Below are positions 35,036-44,957 of a stretch of 64,000 bases of DNA, piece after piece (within the stretch, counting starts at the first letter, position 1; the number at the start of each line of letters is the position of its first letter). Where the stretch lies: positions 1 to 64,000 of the forward strand of contig OZ241880.1 of assembly GCA_965203505.1 (NCBI GenBank), written 5' to 3'. The stretch comes from Bin127 sp965203505. GTDB taxonomy: Bacteria > Chloroflexota > Dehalococcoidia > Lucifugimonadales > Lucifugimonadaceae. A program made the position numbers and the translations under genes. The notes under the pieces were generated by a model that saw only the letters and a program-made list of their open reading frames with translations, did no database searches and was not told the origin of the DNA.

Positions 35036-37723
35036 TTAGCCATTTGACGTTTCCAATCTCCAATTGCCACAATCCGCGGATACAAATCCGGCATCAGAAT
35101 CTGTCAAAGTCACCACGATTCGCCCTCTGCCTTCGCCACTTGCAGTCACTTCGCGCTCTTCATGGCCAAACCCCGATACTATCCGCCACCGGCACTTAGG
35201 AACAGGGTGACCATCTATGAAAGTTTCTATCGGAACATTTGCTACGTACGTGCCCGCTACAATGTCGGCAGTCACGCGACGGACACCATCTTTGAATTTC
35301 GAATACGGGCCGATCTTCAAAGCGGTTTCAATGTTGCGCCATATACCGCATCCGTGTGTGACGAACCCGATGTCGTCAGCATCGATCGTCACAATCCATC
35401 GGTCGTCGGACACGCCTTCCGTTATCGTCTCATCTGGGTCTCCCGAGAAACCAGTGACGCGCCGCCATCGACAACCACCCCCTCGACGGGGCACTGAATA
35501 GTAAGTTCCTGGTTCGATGTGAAGTCCCACAACGTATGATCCGCCGCTGAATCGTGAGGGTGGTGGTTCGTCCGTGTTAGGTTCTGTTTCAACGAATGCG
35601 GTCCATTCGCCACAACCATAGGTAGCGAATCCAACATCATTGTCACGAATAGCGACGATTTTCTGACCGCTTGCCTTGGTTTCTACGATTGTGCCCGAGG
35701 TCCACGTAAAGTCTGAAAGTCGCCGCCATTTGCACGTCAAGTGTGGGGCATCAGACGCGATGTAGGTACCCGGTTCGATGTCAACCCCCACCTCAAACGT
35801 GCCGTCAGACAGGGGCAGTGTCGTCGGTGAGCGTTCGTCTAGCGCGCTCCATTTCCCACAGCCGAAGGAGCGAAATCCGGCGTCGGATGGGAGAATTGTG
35901 GCGATTGCTTGGCCTCCGCTCGCGTAAATGTTCATTCGATTGAATGGATCGCCATCAAATCCAGTGAGGCGGCTCCAAAAGCAGATTTCTCCTTCAATTG
36001 CGGAAGATATGTAGGTTCCGGGTGCAATGTCACGACCTACGATATATACACCGTCGTCGAACTGAGTGTTGGTATTGCGAACAACGTTTTTGAAATCCGT
36101 AACATTTGGCACAAGAATCCATTGGCCGCAACCATCCGAGTAAAATCCGACATCAAAAGGTTGAACAGTTGTTATCGAATGCCCAATGGCCAAATCGGTG
36201 GTCACAAAGGCTGTTGGCTCGCCATTAAAAGCGGACAAACGACTCCAAAAGCAGGTACTCCCTTCAGGCACGTCAGCGACGTACGTACCTGCTGGAATTT
36301 CCGCTTCGACGGCCCATGTACCGTGACCAAACGTCTCCAGTCGATAGGGATCTTTGGCGGGATTGAATATTTCCCAATCTCCGCAACCAGAGCTTTCGAA
36401 CACCGCGTCACGTGGCGTGATTTGTGCGATGTTTCGACCAACCGGGCTTCTGACTGCTAATCGCGCCGCGTCGGATCCATCAAAATTCGAAAAACGGCTC
36501 CACCAACACCGGCCTTGCTCAGCCCCTGGAGAGACGTAAGTCCCAGGAGCTATGTGGACGTTGACGATGTGCTCGCCGTCACCGAAAGATTCGCGCAACT
36601 CCACATTGGTTGCGCTAGACAAAGACGTCCACATGCCACAATCCACCGAACGAAATCCAACAATCGCAGGTGTCAGTTCCACGATGCCGCGGGTGACTCC
36701 AACGCCCGATGAAATTATGTCAGCGGGTCTACCGGCGAAACCGCGGAGAGTAAACCATCGGCAATGCCGGTCTCCGACGGCGTCTGCAAAATAGACACCG
36801 GGTTTCACATCAGAGCCAACGACCCAAGTGCCGGTTCCGAAAATTCCGACGGGTCCGGCATCGACGATCGTGAGGTCCAATGGATTCCAAGTGCCGCACC
36901 CATCGCTGTGAAACCCGGAATCACTCGCCAGAATCGTTGCGATCTGCCGTCCTTTCGACACGTAACCCCCGCTGTTGTCGGGAGACGTGTCTCCAAATGG
37001 CGCCGTTCTGAACCAATCGCAAGAACCATCACCCGCGTCGGCGATATAGGTTCCAGGTGAGATGTCGACACCGACTAGGTACGAACCATCACCGAAATGC
37101 GTCACCGGTTCCTCGGGAGTTTCAATGTCGCGTCGAACCCATGTGCCGCATCTGATGGAGTAGAAACCCGCGCTGTCCGGTTTGATTTCCGCGATCGGAT
37201 CGCCGGTTTTCCACCATGTGATGAGATTGCTCGGTGCTGGTAGATGAGAGAAATCACCTACCGTGAACCAAACGCATCGTCCGTCGTTGCTGGTCGCGGT
37301 GTAGATGCCCGGTCTGATATCAACACCGACCTCGTACATGCCTTCAGCGAACCGCGTTGCGGGGCTGAAGGTAACTCGGCCGGCGCGTGGTTTCCAAATC
37401 CCGCAACCTGATGTTTCGACAACGGCATCCATGCCGGTGATGGTTACGATGGCCCGTCCGATAAAGGTTGGAGTTCGGCTCTGTTCGTCGACATCGGTGA
37501 TGCCGACGGAACATATGCCGCTATCGATTTCGGCGACGTAGGTGCCAGGTGCGATGTCGATACCGACGCGATGTGTGCCGTCGACGAAATCGCTCGGATC
37601 AATCGCAGCTTGGATCTCGGTTGCGGATCCGACGATGACGACGAGAAAGACAAGGGCGATAAACGCAAAGCGAACGAATTGCCAACCTCCGTCGAATGAA
37701 GCTTCGAATCGCCGGGCGTTCAA
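35036..37723 (-). CDS. Secreted protein of ten tandem Cys-pair domains (unknown family)
   Basis: After a signal-peptide-like segment (FVRFAFIALVFLVVIVGSAT) come ten units of about 85 residues with the pattern F-x-DG-x-Y-x-VG-x-DI-x-PGTY-x-A...C-x-W-x-R-L...G-x-x-I-x-T-I-x-x-x-D-x-GF-x-S-x-GCG-x-W. Each has one cysteine mid-unit and one in GCGxW, so a disulfide per unit is likely. The first unit lacks the Trp (CSVG). The true start is unclear: the TTG at 37723 is used because residues further upstream look non-coding, but no good ribosome site is seen. Probably a repetitive extracellular or cell-surface protein; function unknown. Confidence 0.75.
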   Translation of the reverse strand: MNARRFEASFDGGWQFVRFAFIALVFLVVIVGSATEIQAAIDPSDFVDGTHRVGIDIAPGTYVAEIDSGICSVGITDVDEQSRTPTFIGRAIVTITGMDAVVETSGCGIWKPRAGRVTFSPATRFAEGMYEVGVDIRPGIYTATSNDGRCVWFTVGDFSHLPAPSNLITWWKTGDPIAEIKPDSAGFYSIRCGTWVRRDIETPEEPVTHFGDGSYLVGVDISPGTYIADAGDGSCDWFRTAPFGDTSPDNSGGYVSKGRQIATILASDSGFHSDGCGTWNPLDLTIVDAGPVGIFGTGTWVVGSDVKPGVYFADAVGDRHCRWFTLRGFAGRPADIISSGVGVTRGIVELTPAIVGFRSVDCGMWTSLSSATNVELRESFGDGEHIVNVHIAPGTYVSPGAEQGRCWWSRFSNFDGSDAARLAVRSPVGRNIAQITPRDAVFESSGCGDWEIFNPAKDPYRLETFGHGTWAVEAEIPAGTYVADVPEGSTCFWSRLSAFNGEPTAFVTTDLAIGHSITTVQPFDVGFYSDGCGQWILVPNVTDFKNVVRNTNTQFDDGVYIVGRDIAPGTYISSAIEGEICFWSRLTGFDGDPFNRMNIYASGGQAIATILPSDAGFRSFGCGKWSALDERSPTTLPLSDGTFEVGVDIEPGTYIASDAPHLTCKWRRLSDFTWTSGTIVETKASGQKIVAIRDNDVGFATYGCGEWTAFVETEPNTDEPPPSRFSGGSYVVGLHIEPGTYYSVPRRGGGCRWRRVTGFSGDPDETITEGVSDDRWIVTIDADDIGFVTHGCGIWRNIETALKIGPYSKFKDGVRRVTADIVAGTYVANVPIETFIDGHPVPKCRWRIVSGFGHEEREVTASGEGRGRIVVTLTDSDAGFVSADCGNWRLETSNG

Positions 37724-38157
37724 TTGGCCGGTTCGCCCGAGATTTCGCGGTGTCTCAAAGGTCGCTGAGAAAGAATCCCCACCAGAGCGCTTTTCACGAA
37801 CAGAACTTGAGCCATCCTGGCGACCGCAGGCCATCCCGGAAGAGTGTAATCCACCACATCGCCGATCGCCGTGTTGCGGTTGCCTAAAGGTTTGAATGTG
37901 TGGCTGAGGGACCAAAAGATATACGGAACGTTGATCTGTGCATCGACAAACCGATGCGGAGGGTCGAGTGCAGGGGTTTGCCGCGCCAGCGCACAGGAAC
38001 GGCATGTAATCGCATATCGTATTAAATCTCGGTTCCTGCGGCGATTCCGGCGTCTACATCCGGCTGTCTCGATCTAGGAATCGTAGCAACGGCGGGGAAT
38101 TCCCATCAAGAACCACAGGGTCTAGAGAACATTCGAACGTTTCGTCCATATACGCAA
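37724..38157. other. Intergenic region between the ten-domain gene and argG
   Basis: 434 bp. The long open frame across part of it gives an unlikely, Arg/Ser-rich translation. No RNA gene, family repeat or convincing promoter is visible. Confidence 0.4.
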
Positions 38158-39381
38158 TCAAAGCGCGTCGCGCATCGTTTGCCGTTTCATCTGGGTTCGG
38201 GCCGGGAGACTGTAGATGTCGATGAACCCAACTGCGGCAGCGTGATCAAACTCATCTTCGGTGGAGTAGGTCGCCAGTTCGAAATCGTAGAGCGAATACG
38301 GTGAGCGTCTGCCAGTGACGGTAGAAGAACCTTTGAAGAGTTTTACCCGTACGTCGCCTGACGTGTAACGCATCACTGAAGAGACGAATGCGTCGAGGTT
38401 TTCTCGTAAAGCCGTGTACCAGCGCCCGTCGTAGACGAGATCCGCGTAGAGGAGTGCGAGCTGGGCTTTGACACGTTGCTGATCGCGCGAGAGCGTAGCA
38501 GTTTCTAGGGCGGACAGCGCCTGGTATAGAACGATGGCCGCGGGCGTCTCATAAACCTCTCGAGATTTGATGCCAACCAAGCGGTTTTCCAAGTGGTCCA
38601 CCCTGCCGACTCCGTGAGAACCGGCGAGGAGATTCAACTGCTCGATGATTTCGACGAGCCCCAGTTTCTCGCCGTTCAGGGCGACCGGGATGCCTTCCTT
38701 GAATCCGATTTCGACCTCTTCCGGCTCATCCGGGGTCTGATCAGCGGGTTGCGTCCATGAAAACGCATCTTCGGGCGGCGCGAACCATGTGTCTTCGAGG
38801 TCTTCGCCTTCGATGGCTTGACCCCACATGTTGCGATCAATCGAGTAAACCCGCTGATCGTCACCCACTTCACGGAGTTCCAAACCCGCTCGGTTCGCGA
38901 ATTCCTTCTCTTCGTCTCGTGTCATGTCCCACTCGCGGGCGGGAGCGATGATGCGGAGAGGATCACCGTGGGCGGCTAGGGTCTTGACGCCGGCATCAAA
39001 TCTAACTTGATCGTTACCTTTACCAGTGCACCCATGCGCGACGGCGACGGCGCCCACTTGACGCGCGGCTTCAACGAGTTTCTTAGCCATCAAAGGTCGA
39101 CCAAAAGCGGTGGAAAGCGCATATGCAGACTCGTACATCGCACCTGCTTTCAAGCCGGGCATGATGAAGTCTCGGGCGAACTCGTCTTTGACATCCCACA
39201 CGAGCGTTTCAACGGCACCGGCCGTGACGGCCCTTTCTCGGACTCCCTCAAGCTCCGGACCACCGCCGATGTCGACGGTCAATGTGACGACATCGAGGCC
39301 GTAGTTCTCTCGGATCCAAACGATGGAAATGGTTGAATCCATTCCGCCGCTGTAAGCAAGTACACACTTGTCTCTGGCCAT
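38158..39381 (-). CDS. argG: Argininosuccinate synthase
   Basis: Joins citrulline and aspartate with ATP in arginine synthesis. Start at 39381, where the standard N-terminus MARDKCVLAYSGGMDST (PP-loop SGGMDST) begins; the 62 upstream codons are not family-like. The product has 407 residues, as expected. Other blocks: VAHGCTGKGNDQVRF, and VYSIDRNMWGQAIEGEDLED in the ATP/citrulline site. Downstream of two MFS genes on the same strand, with a 109-bp gap. Confidence 0.94.
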   Translation of the reverse strand: MARDKCVLAYSGGMDSTISIVWIRENYGLDVVTLTVDIGGGPELEGVRERAVTAGAVETLVWDVKDEFARDFIMPGLKAGAMYESAYALSTAFGRPLMAKKLVEAARQVGAVAVAHGCTGKGNDQVRFDAGVKTLAAHGDPLRIIAPAREWDMTRDEEKEFANRAGLELREVGDDQRVYSIDRNMWGQAIEGEDLEDTWFAPPEDAFSWTQPADQTPDEPEEVEIGFKEGIPVALNGEKLGLVEIIEQLNLLAGSHGVGRVDHLENRLVGIKSREVYETPAAIVLYQALSALETATLSRDQQRVKAQLALLYADLVYDGRWYTALRENLDAFVSSVMRYTSGDVRVKLFKGSSTVTGRRSPYSLYDFELATYSTEDEFDHAAAVGFIDIYSLPARTQMKRQTMRDAL

Positions 39382-39490
39382 TGGTTGATCGTTTCCTATT
39401 CGCGTTGCGCGCTGTGCAACCAGCTGTTGGTTTTGCGCCTCTCTCGTCAATCGTACATCGCAGCGAACCGTGGTCTGTCCACAGTGGATA

Positions 39491-40756
39491 TCAACGCATT
39501 GCGATGCGTCTGATGCGCGCCCGAGCAGTCTGGCGGACCTTGGCCGCGACCCTAGAGGGCGATTCAAGCGAGAGCGTCAAAGGAATGGCAGGCAAGAGCA
39601 AAAAGGTGAGGATGGTGTAACCGGGGCGGTATGACCCGGTTAGATCAAACATGAAGCCGACGAAGAGTAATCCACAGGTCACCCACACAGACGATATGGA
39701 GCTTGTGACCCCAACAAGAGTGCCGTAACTGCGACGACCGAAGTATTCTGCCAAGATCGAGAGTCGCAGCGGTATCGAGGATCCGAAACCGAAGCCGGAG
39801 CAGAAAACAAAGAATGGCAGAGGATAGAGCCCCCAAGAAATGCCCAAAATATCGGATTCAGTCAATGCGAGCGACGCGACCCCGATCGTTTGGACACACA
39901 GAGCCGTGGCCAGAAGGAATTTCACCCGGTATCGGTCGCCGATGGCACCTACGGTGATTCGTCCGAGCACGTCGCCAAACGCGACCGCGCCGGCGGCGAT
40001 GGAGGCGAGCCAGATGTCGATTTCGTACTCGAGCAATGCGGGTAGGTGGAAAAGATTAGTCATCGCAACGAGTTCGCCGAGACTGACGGCGATCACGATC
40101 TGCCAGAAAGATCGCTGACGGACGGCGTCTCGCATTCCGACGGATAATTCGCGCGGTTGTTGCCGGAGGCCTTGAGAGGTATGTGGATGAGAAACGTTGA
40201 GATCGGAATCACCGTCTGGTCGCATTCCGTAGTCTTCCGGTCTCCTCCGGAGGATGAACACGACGGGAACACCGATCAGCCAGAATCCGATCCCCACCGA
40301 AAACAGGACGGGTCGCCAACCGACGATTTCGATCGCCCATACGAGCAACGGAAGCACAACCGCGCCCATGGCGGAAAAGGTCATCACGGTGGCAAGAGCC
40401 CGTGCACGCAGACGAACGAACCAGTTGACCACGGTAGTGACGAATACGATGAATTCGCCAAAGGAGAATCCCAGACCGAGCAAAAGCATCGCAGCATAGA
40501 GATGCCAAAGTTCTCGCATCTGGCTCAATAGGATGAAACCCCAACCGGTGACAAATAGACCGAATATCAGCACCGCTCGGGGTCCGAATCGATTTATGGC
40601 TGCACCTACGAATGGGGTGAAGAAGGCGCTTTCAGCGCGTTGAAGCGCCATTGCGGATGCAAACACGCCGGAGCTCCAACCCGTGAAAGATCGGAGCACA
40701 GGATCGACGAACGCTTGGAAGCCGCGCCAAAAAACGGCAGACGTGTAGAACTGCAT
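39491..40756 (-). CDS. MFS transporter (start uncertain)
   Basis: A 421-residue carrier of about 12 segments; FRRRPEDYGMRPDGD-type central loop and AEYFGRRSYGTLVG near the end match the carriers at 4992 and 40981. The first canonical start is the ATG at 40756, but the frame continues upstream with KIFYGWWIVIGGGT, the conserved beginning of this subgroup, and no ATG/GTG/TTG precedes it before a TAA. The gene may use a rare start codon or have lost its start. It follows the MFS gene at 40981-42348. Confidence 0.82.
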   Translation of the reverse strand: MQFYTSAVFWRGFQAFVDPVLRSFTGWSSGVFASAMALQRAESAFFTPFVGAAINRFGPRAVLIFGLFVTGWGFILLSQMRELWHLYAAMLLLGLGFSFGEFIVFVTTVVNWFVRLRARALATVMTFSAMGAVVLPLLVWAIEIVGWRPVLFSVGIGFWLIGVPVVFILRRRPEDYGMRPDGDSDLNVSHPHTSQGLRQQPRELSVGMRDAVRQRSFWQIVIAVSLGELVAMTNLFHLPALLEYEIDIWLASIAAGAVAFGDVLGRITVGAIGDRYRVKFLLATALCVQTIGVASLALTESDILGISWGLYPLPFFVFCSGFGFGSSIPLRLSILAEYFGRRSYGTLVGVTSSISSVWVTCGLLFVGFMFDLTGSYRPGYTILTFLLLPAIPLTLSLESPSRVAAKVRQTARARIRRIAMR

Positions 40757-40980
40757 AGTCCCACCGCCGATGACGATCCACCAGCCGTAGAAGATCTTAG
40801 GTCGAAGCTTGCTTAACGTCTTGCAGCCTCGCGGTGGTTGAAACTCCGGACGCAGTTATTCTGGCAGGCCATCTAAATTCCCGTTTGCGCTTGTAAAGCA
40901 GAATATCGCGCGCAGCGTCGGCGAATGTGCGGTTTTCTGTGCGCTTAGGCTCCCGCTGAACCCGGGGTTTCTGGCAGTCG

Positions 40981-42348
40981 CTATTGGCGTTTTCGGGCGA
41001 GACGCATTCTAGCGGCAACGCGAGATTGTGATTCGAGATTCAGGACTAGGGTGGCGGCAACTGCAAGAACGACGATTCCGACTATGTGAGTGATTAGGTT
41101 ATGAGCGTCAAAGTCCTCCAAAAATGGGAAGGTGATAAATGCTCTCACAATGGGAAAAGCTAGGTTCAATGACGCATTGATCCCGAATGCAGCACCGACG
41201 ATCACGCCAAATCTGCGCGTGCCGAAATATTCGGCGAGTATCGCGAGCTGGAGAATTAGCAATGATGCAGTAGCTAAAGAGCGCCCGGCAACGAAGAAGG
41301 CAAAGAGATGAAATTCGAACAGAAGATTGTCGGATAGCTGCACGAGGATGAGACCGGCAAGAGAGAGCGCCAAAATCACCAACACGGGCAATACCAAGCC
41401 GGTTGATCTCCGTCGTACGCCAATGAATCCTACGATCAGGATACCTGCGACCTCGACGAAACCAGATACATAGGCGACCACCCAAAACTCGAGCGAACTA
41501 CTGTGGACAAAACCGATGCTTAGCGCGTTTATCGTTAGGCCTGAGGTCGCGGCGAGCGACAAACCGATGGCGATGTTCACCTGCCAAAACGCGCGATCCC
41601 GTAATACGTCACGAAGTGCCGCGCGGCTGACTTGCTTCAAATGGTATAGATGTTCGGCGTTCGGTCCGTCGCCGTCTGGAAATGAGCCGAAGTCCTCTGG
41701 TCTGCGCCGCATAATGAGCACTGATGGGATGCCGACGAAACATAGCAATATGCCCGAGGCAACGGCCATGAATTCCCAACCGAAGGCTTCGATTAAATCT
41801 GATGAGTAGTAAAGCGTGAACAAACCCGGTGCTGAAGAGCTAGCCGCGAGTATCGCGAATACGAGAACCCGGTTGCGCTCGAACCATTTGCCGAGCGTTC
41901 CGAAAAGCACGATGCCCGTCGTCGCGCTAAATCCAGTCGTGATGACCATGACTGCGGCATGTTTTTGCCAATCGTTTTGAACTTGAGTGATGAGAAAGAA
42001 CCCGGTTGCAACGGCCGCGATCCCCATAAGCATCAACGGCCGCGGGCCGTGCCGATCTATGAACAACCCAAATAACGGTGCAGCCACAACCCCGACGATA
42101 AGGCCGGTCCACGTCCCAGAAAGCGCTTTAAGCGCGAACCTCCAATTGCTGTATACGTCGTAATTTGGATCTGCAGCCAAAAAGGAATCGTTGATTGCCT
42201 CGCTGAATGCGGGATATGTGTGGATTGAGGCAAGCGCCGCGAAGAATGTGACGAGCCCACCACCGATCAATACCCACCAGCCGTAAAAGATCTTGTTGGC
42301 GGGACTATTCAATAGTTCTTCGTTCACCGACGACCGGTTGGTGCACAT
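40981..42348 (-). CDS. MFS transporter (YGWW type)
   Basis: The start at 42348 (GTG at 42327 also possible) gives about 455 residues beginning just before NKIFYGWWVLIGGGLVTFF. Twelve segments; loop motif GLFIDRHGPRPLML, central MRRRPEDFGSFPDGDGP, and AEYFGTRRFGVIVG. It overlaps the 3' end of the alpha/beta hydrolase gene by about 44 bp, so it is likely cotranscribed and coupled with it. Closest in-window relative is the carrier immediately downstream. Substrate unknown; carboxylates are likely. Confidence 0.87.
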   Translation of the reverse strand: MCTNRSSVNEELLNSPANKIFYGWWVLIGGGLVTFFAALASIHTYPAFSEAINDSFLAADPNYDVYSNWRFALKALSGTWTGLIVGVVAAPLFGLFIDRHGPRPLMLMGIAAVATGFFLITQVQNDWQKHAAVMVITTGFSATTGIVLFGTLGKWFERNRVLVFAILAASSSAPGLFTLYYSSDLIEAFGWEFMAVASGILLCFVGIPSVLIMRRRPEDFGSFPDGDGPNAEHLYHLKQVSRAALRDVLRDRAFWQVNIAIGLSLAATSGLTINALSIGFVHSSSLEFWVVAYVSGFVEVAGILIVGFIGVRRRSTGLVLPVLVILALSLAGLILVQLSDNLLFEFHLFAFFVAGRSLATASLLILQLAILAEYFGTRRFGVIVGAAFGINASLNLAFPIVRAFITFPFLEDFDAHNLITHIVGIVVLAVAATLVLNLESQSRVAARMRLARKRQ

Positions 42349-43261
42349 ATCGATCGAGGAACGGGGAAACTGCCCGAATGAAGCCGATCGGATTGTCGCC
42401 GGGAACGCGATGGCTCGCATTGGGGACGTAGGTGGCTGAACTACCCGGCACGGTTTCCACCATACGGCGAACCACATCGCTCGTTACGAGTTTGGAGTTG
42501 CGGCCAAGCACGAACAGGGCGGGCGCAGTCACGTTGCTCAGCGCTGCCCAAAAGTCGTCAGGCGTGTAGCTACGGCCGTGGTGTTCCAGGAGTCGCGTAT
42601 CGTGTTTCCACTCCCAGGTTCCGTCGCCGTGTGCTCTTGTTGCCCGCAGTAGGGAGCCGCGCACGGCGTCGCGCGTGCGCATCGGGCTCATCTTCGCAAC
42701 TTTGTCGACCAGTTCATCAAATGTGCCTTCAGTCGGAAGCGCCGTGATGAAGCGGTTGACGCCACGGCTAGCTTGCCGGTTGGTTTCTGGCGCGACGTCC
42801 ACGACTACGATGGCATCGACGATGTCCGGGTTTTCCGCGGCATAGATGTACGAGAGCTGCCCGCCGAGCGAGAGACCGACGATGGCGAAACGCTCGACTC
42901 CTGCCTCTTTGGTCAAGTGATTCGCGAGAACGCGGAGGTCAGAGAGGTAGTAATGCGTGTTGTAGTCCGGGTTGACAGGGCGACCGCTGTCGCCGTGACC
43001 TCGCAGGTCGAGCGAGATGCATCTGAAACGAGAACGCAGTGCGAGACAAGTGAAGTCCCACGTCCTACATTGCTGCAAGAAACCATGGATGAATATGACG
43101 ACAGGTTTACCGTCACCGTTGTGCCCCCAATCAACATAGTTGAGATGATGACCGGCCGGGTGTTGGATCCGTGCGAATGCCGGGGGCGAATCGTCGTCAA
43201 ATCGGACTCCTGCGCGCCGCGCCGCGCCAAGAGTCGCATTGAAGGTGGTTTCCATGTGCAT
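42305..43261 (-). CDS. Alpha/beta hydrolase
   Basis: A 318-residue hydrolase: oxyanion-hole region VIFIHGFLQQCRTWD, DLRGHGDSGRP, nucleophile elbow IVGLSLGGQLS (Ser), acid on the strand ALFVLGRNSKLV, and the final His in PNASHRVPGDNP. No signal peptide. It heads the operon hydrolase-MFS-MFS(-argG), suggesting hydrolysis of an ester or related compound brought in by the carriers (inference). Confidence 0.88.
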   Translation of the reverse strand: MHMETTFNATLGAARRAGVRFDDDSPPAFARIQHPAGHHLNYVDWGHNGDGKPVVIFIHGFLQQCRTWDFTCLALRSRFRCISLDLRGHGDSGRPVNPDYNTHYYLSDLRVLANHLTKEAGVERFAIVGLSLGGQLSYIYAAENPDIVDAIVVVDVAPETNRQASRGVNRFITALPTEGTFDELVDKVAKMSPMRTRDAVRGSLLRATRAHGDGTWEWKHDTRLLEHHGRSYTPDDFWAALSNVTAPALFVLGRNSKLVTSDVVRRMVETVPGSSATYVPNASHRVPGDNPIGFIRAVSPFLDRYVHQPVVGERRTIE

Positions 43262-43444
43262 TTCGTTAGATTACAAGTTTCGGTTGGACGATAATGGTGG
43301 TTTTCGAACCATGTGTTGACGCGGCGATCATTAAAGTTGGCGGCGCGCAGATATGCGGCGCGATCATATTCGTATCGTTAAACACGGTCTGCGTCAATCG
43401 CTAAGATCGAGAAAGCAACAGGCGTCAACCTAGGGCAAGTCTAG

Positions 43445-44575
43445 ATGCGCATAGGCGAACTTTTCGACATACCGATCCGGGTCCACTGGTCGTGGCTTAT
43501 CGGATTCGCGTTGCTGACGTGGTTGATCGCGTCAGGTGGATTGCCGTTCATATCCATCGAATTAACCGCGACGCAAGAGGTGATTATCGCGGTTGTCGTG
43601 ACGATCTGCCTGTTTTTATCGGTATTGGCGCACGAGTTGGCGCACTCACTTACGGCAAAACGCCTAGGCTACTCGGTGGTATCGATAACGCTATTGATCT
43701 TCGGTGGAGTGAGCGTGATCGCGGAGACGAGGTCACGATCGTCACATGATTTCTTGATTGCTGCGGCAGGTCCCGGTATGTCGTTGGCTCTCGGCATCGT
43801 GGCTTCGATCCTCTATTTCGTGTACCGTGATCCGTTCGCCACTGGCTGGGCCGCGATGTTGCAGGGGATTCTCTTCTACATCGGTTTGCAAAACATCGTC
43901 CTAGCAATCTTCAACATGTTGCCAGGGTTGCCGCTGGACGGGGGACGGGTTCTTCAGTCGGTGATTTGGGCACTCACAGGTAATCGACGTTTCGCCGCAC
44001 GATTCGCGGGACGTGCGGGACAACTGCTCGCGGTGGCGATGATGGTCGGGGCAGCCTTCATGATCTTTGCTCGTCAAGATTTATCCAGCGGGTTGTGGCT
44101 CTTTTTGATCGCTTCATTCATCCTGCCGGCGTCGACAGCGGAAACCAAGCGCGCCAGCCGCGGTAATAGAAGCCCCCGTGAGGCGGGAATGCCCGTGCGA
44201 TCGGTTATGGCTTCGGTGCCAACAGCGCTGAACTCGGAAACACCTCTTGATGCCGCGGTTAGGAACGTAATCTCACTGCATCCGAACACCGCAATTCCCG
44301 TTGTCAGCGACGGCAGAGTAACCGGAATCGTGACAATGGCGGATGTGACGTCGCTCGGATTAGGCCAAAATCAAGGAGCAGGTTTGACAGTATCGGATGT
44401 CGCACAGCAAGCCTCTACGTTCGCGATTGAACCAGATGCAGATATTTCGCAAGCGGAAGAGTTGCTGGCCAGACGTTCGATCGACTTGCTGTTGGTTTTC
44501 GACAACGGATATTTGATCGGAACAGTCACGGAAGAGGACATCGATCGCGTCAAATCAAGGCGAACAATCGATTAA
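43445..44575 (+). CDS. Site-2 protease family metalloprotease with CBS pair
   Basis: A 376-residue intramembrane zinc protease. HELAHS (about 63-68) supplies the zinc-binding HExxH, and LPGLPLDGGRVLQS supplies the third ligand Asp. Six hydrophobic segments are followed by a cytosolic CBS pair (residues about 235-370: MPVRSVMASVPTAL, VVSDGRVTGIVTMADV, FDNGYLIGTVTEEDI). Proteins of this layout cleave membrane-bound regulators, with CBS domains sensing adenine nucleotides. The target is not evident. Its stop overlaps the convergent thioesterase stop by 4 bp. Confidence 0.93.
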   Translation: MRIGELFDIPIRVHWSWLIGFALLTWLIASGGLPFISIELTATQEVIIAVVVTICLFLSVLAHELAHSLTAKRLGYSVVSITLLIFGGVSVIAETRSRSSHDFLIAAAGPGMSLALGIVASILYFVYRDPFATGWAAMLQGILFYIGLQNIVLAIFNMLPGLPLDGGRVLQSVIWALTGNRRFAARFAGRAGQLLAVAMMVGAAFMIFARQDLSSGLWLFLIASFILPASTAETKRASRGNRSPREAGMPVRSVMASVPTALNSETPLDAAVRNVISLHPNTAIPVVSDGRVTGIVTMADVTSLGLGQNQGAGLTVSDVAQQASTFAIEPDADISQAEELLARRSIDLLLVFDNGYLIGTVTEEDIDRVKSRRTID

Positions 44576-44946
44576 GGAAACAATGCGGCGCGGCGATGGG
44601 TTCCGATGCCGATCAGCCGGTCGGCATCGATATCATGGGCCTCCACGTGAAACCGGAAACGAGTGCCGTTCACTTCGAGAAGTTCGGCAGTTGTTTTCAT
44701 CCGGGCGCCTAAAGGTGCTGGAGCGACGTGCTTTATATCGACGTGGAATCCAACGGTGAATCCGCCGTCCGGCAATCTCGGATCGAGACCCAGCATCGCT
44801 GTGGTCTCCAACTCGTTGATCATCGACGGGCTCGAAAGCGTTGCCCGCGCCGGGTCGCCGCCCGGTGAGTACAGCATCGACTCCGTCACCGTCCACTCAC
44901 GTTCGTGGCTCCAACCGCGGTCGATAGTTTCTGATAAATCTCGCAT
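44572..44946 (-). CDS. Thioesterase-like hotdog protein
   Basis: A 124-residue single hotdog domain resembling FlK-type thioesterases: VLSTPxMINxxE region (LSSPSMINELETTAML) with the catalytic-type Glu/Thr, GFHVDIKHVAPAPLGARMKTTAELL, and GIGTHRRAALFP. Probably hydrolyses an acyl-CoA. Last gene of the six-gene minus-strand operon beginning at 47837. Confidence 0.83.
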   Translation of the reverse strand: MRDLSETIDRGWSHEREWTVTESMLYSPGGDPARATLSSPSMINELETTAMLGLDPRLPDGGFTVGFHVDIKHVAPAPLGARMKTTAELLEVNGTRFRFHVEAHDIDADRLIGIGTHRRAALFP

Positions 44947-44957
44947 GCGCGACTTTT

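Noticed and set aside
35036..38005. Full 989-codon version of the ten-domain protein
   Set aside because: The first roughly 90 codons give an unlikely Arg/Ser/Cys-rich sequence before a clear signal-peptide-like segment.
40797..41018. 73-codon open frame between the two MFS genes
   Set aside because: It overlaps the 3' end of one carrier and the coding N-terminus of the other and has no family-like sequence.
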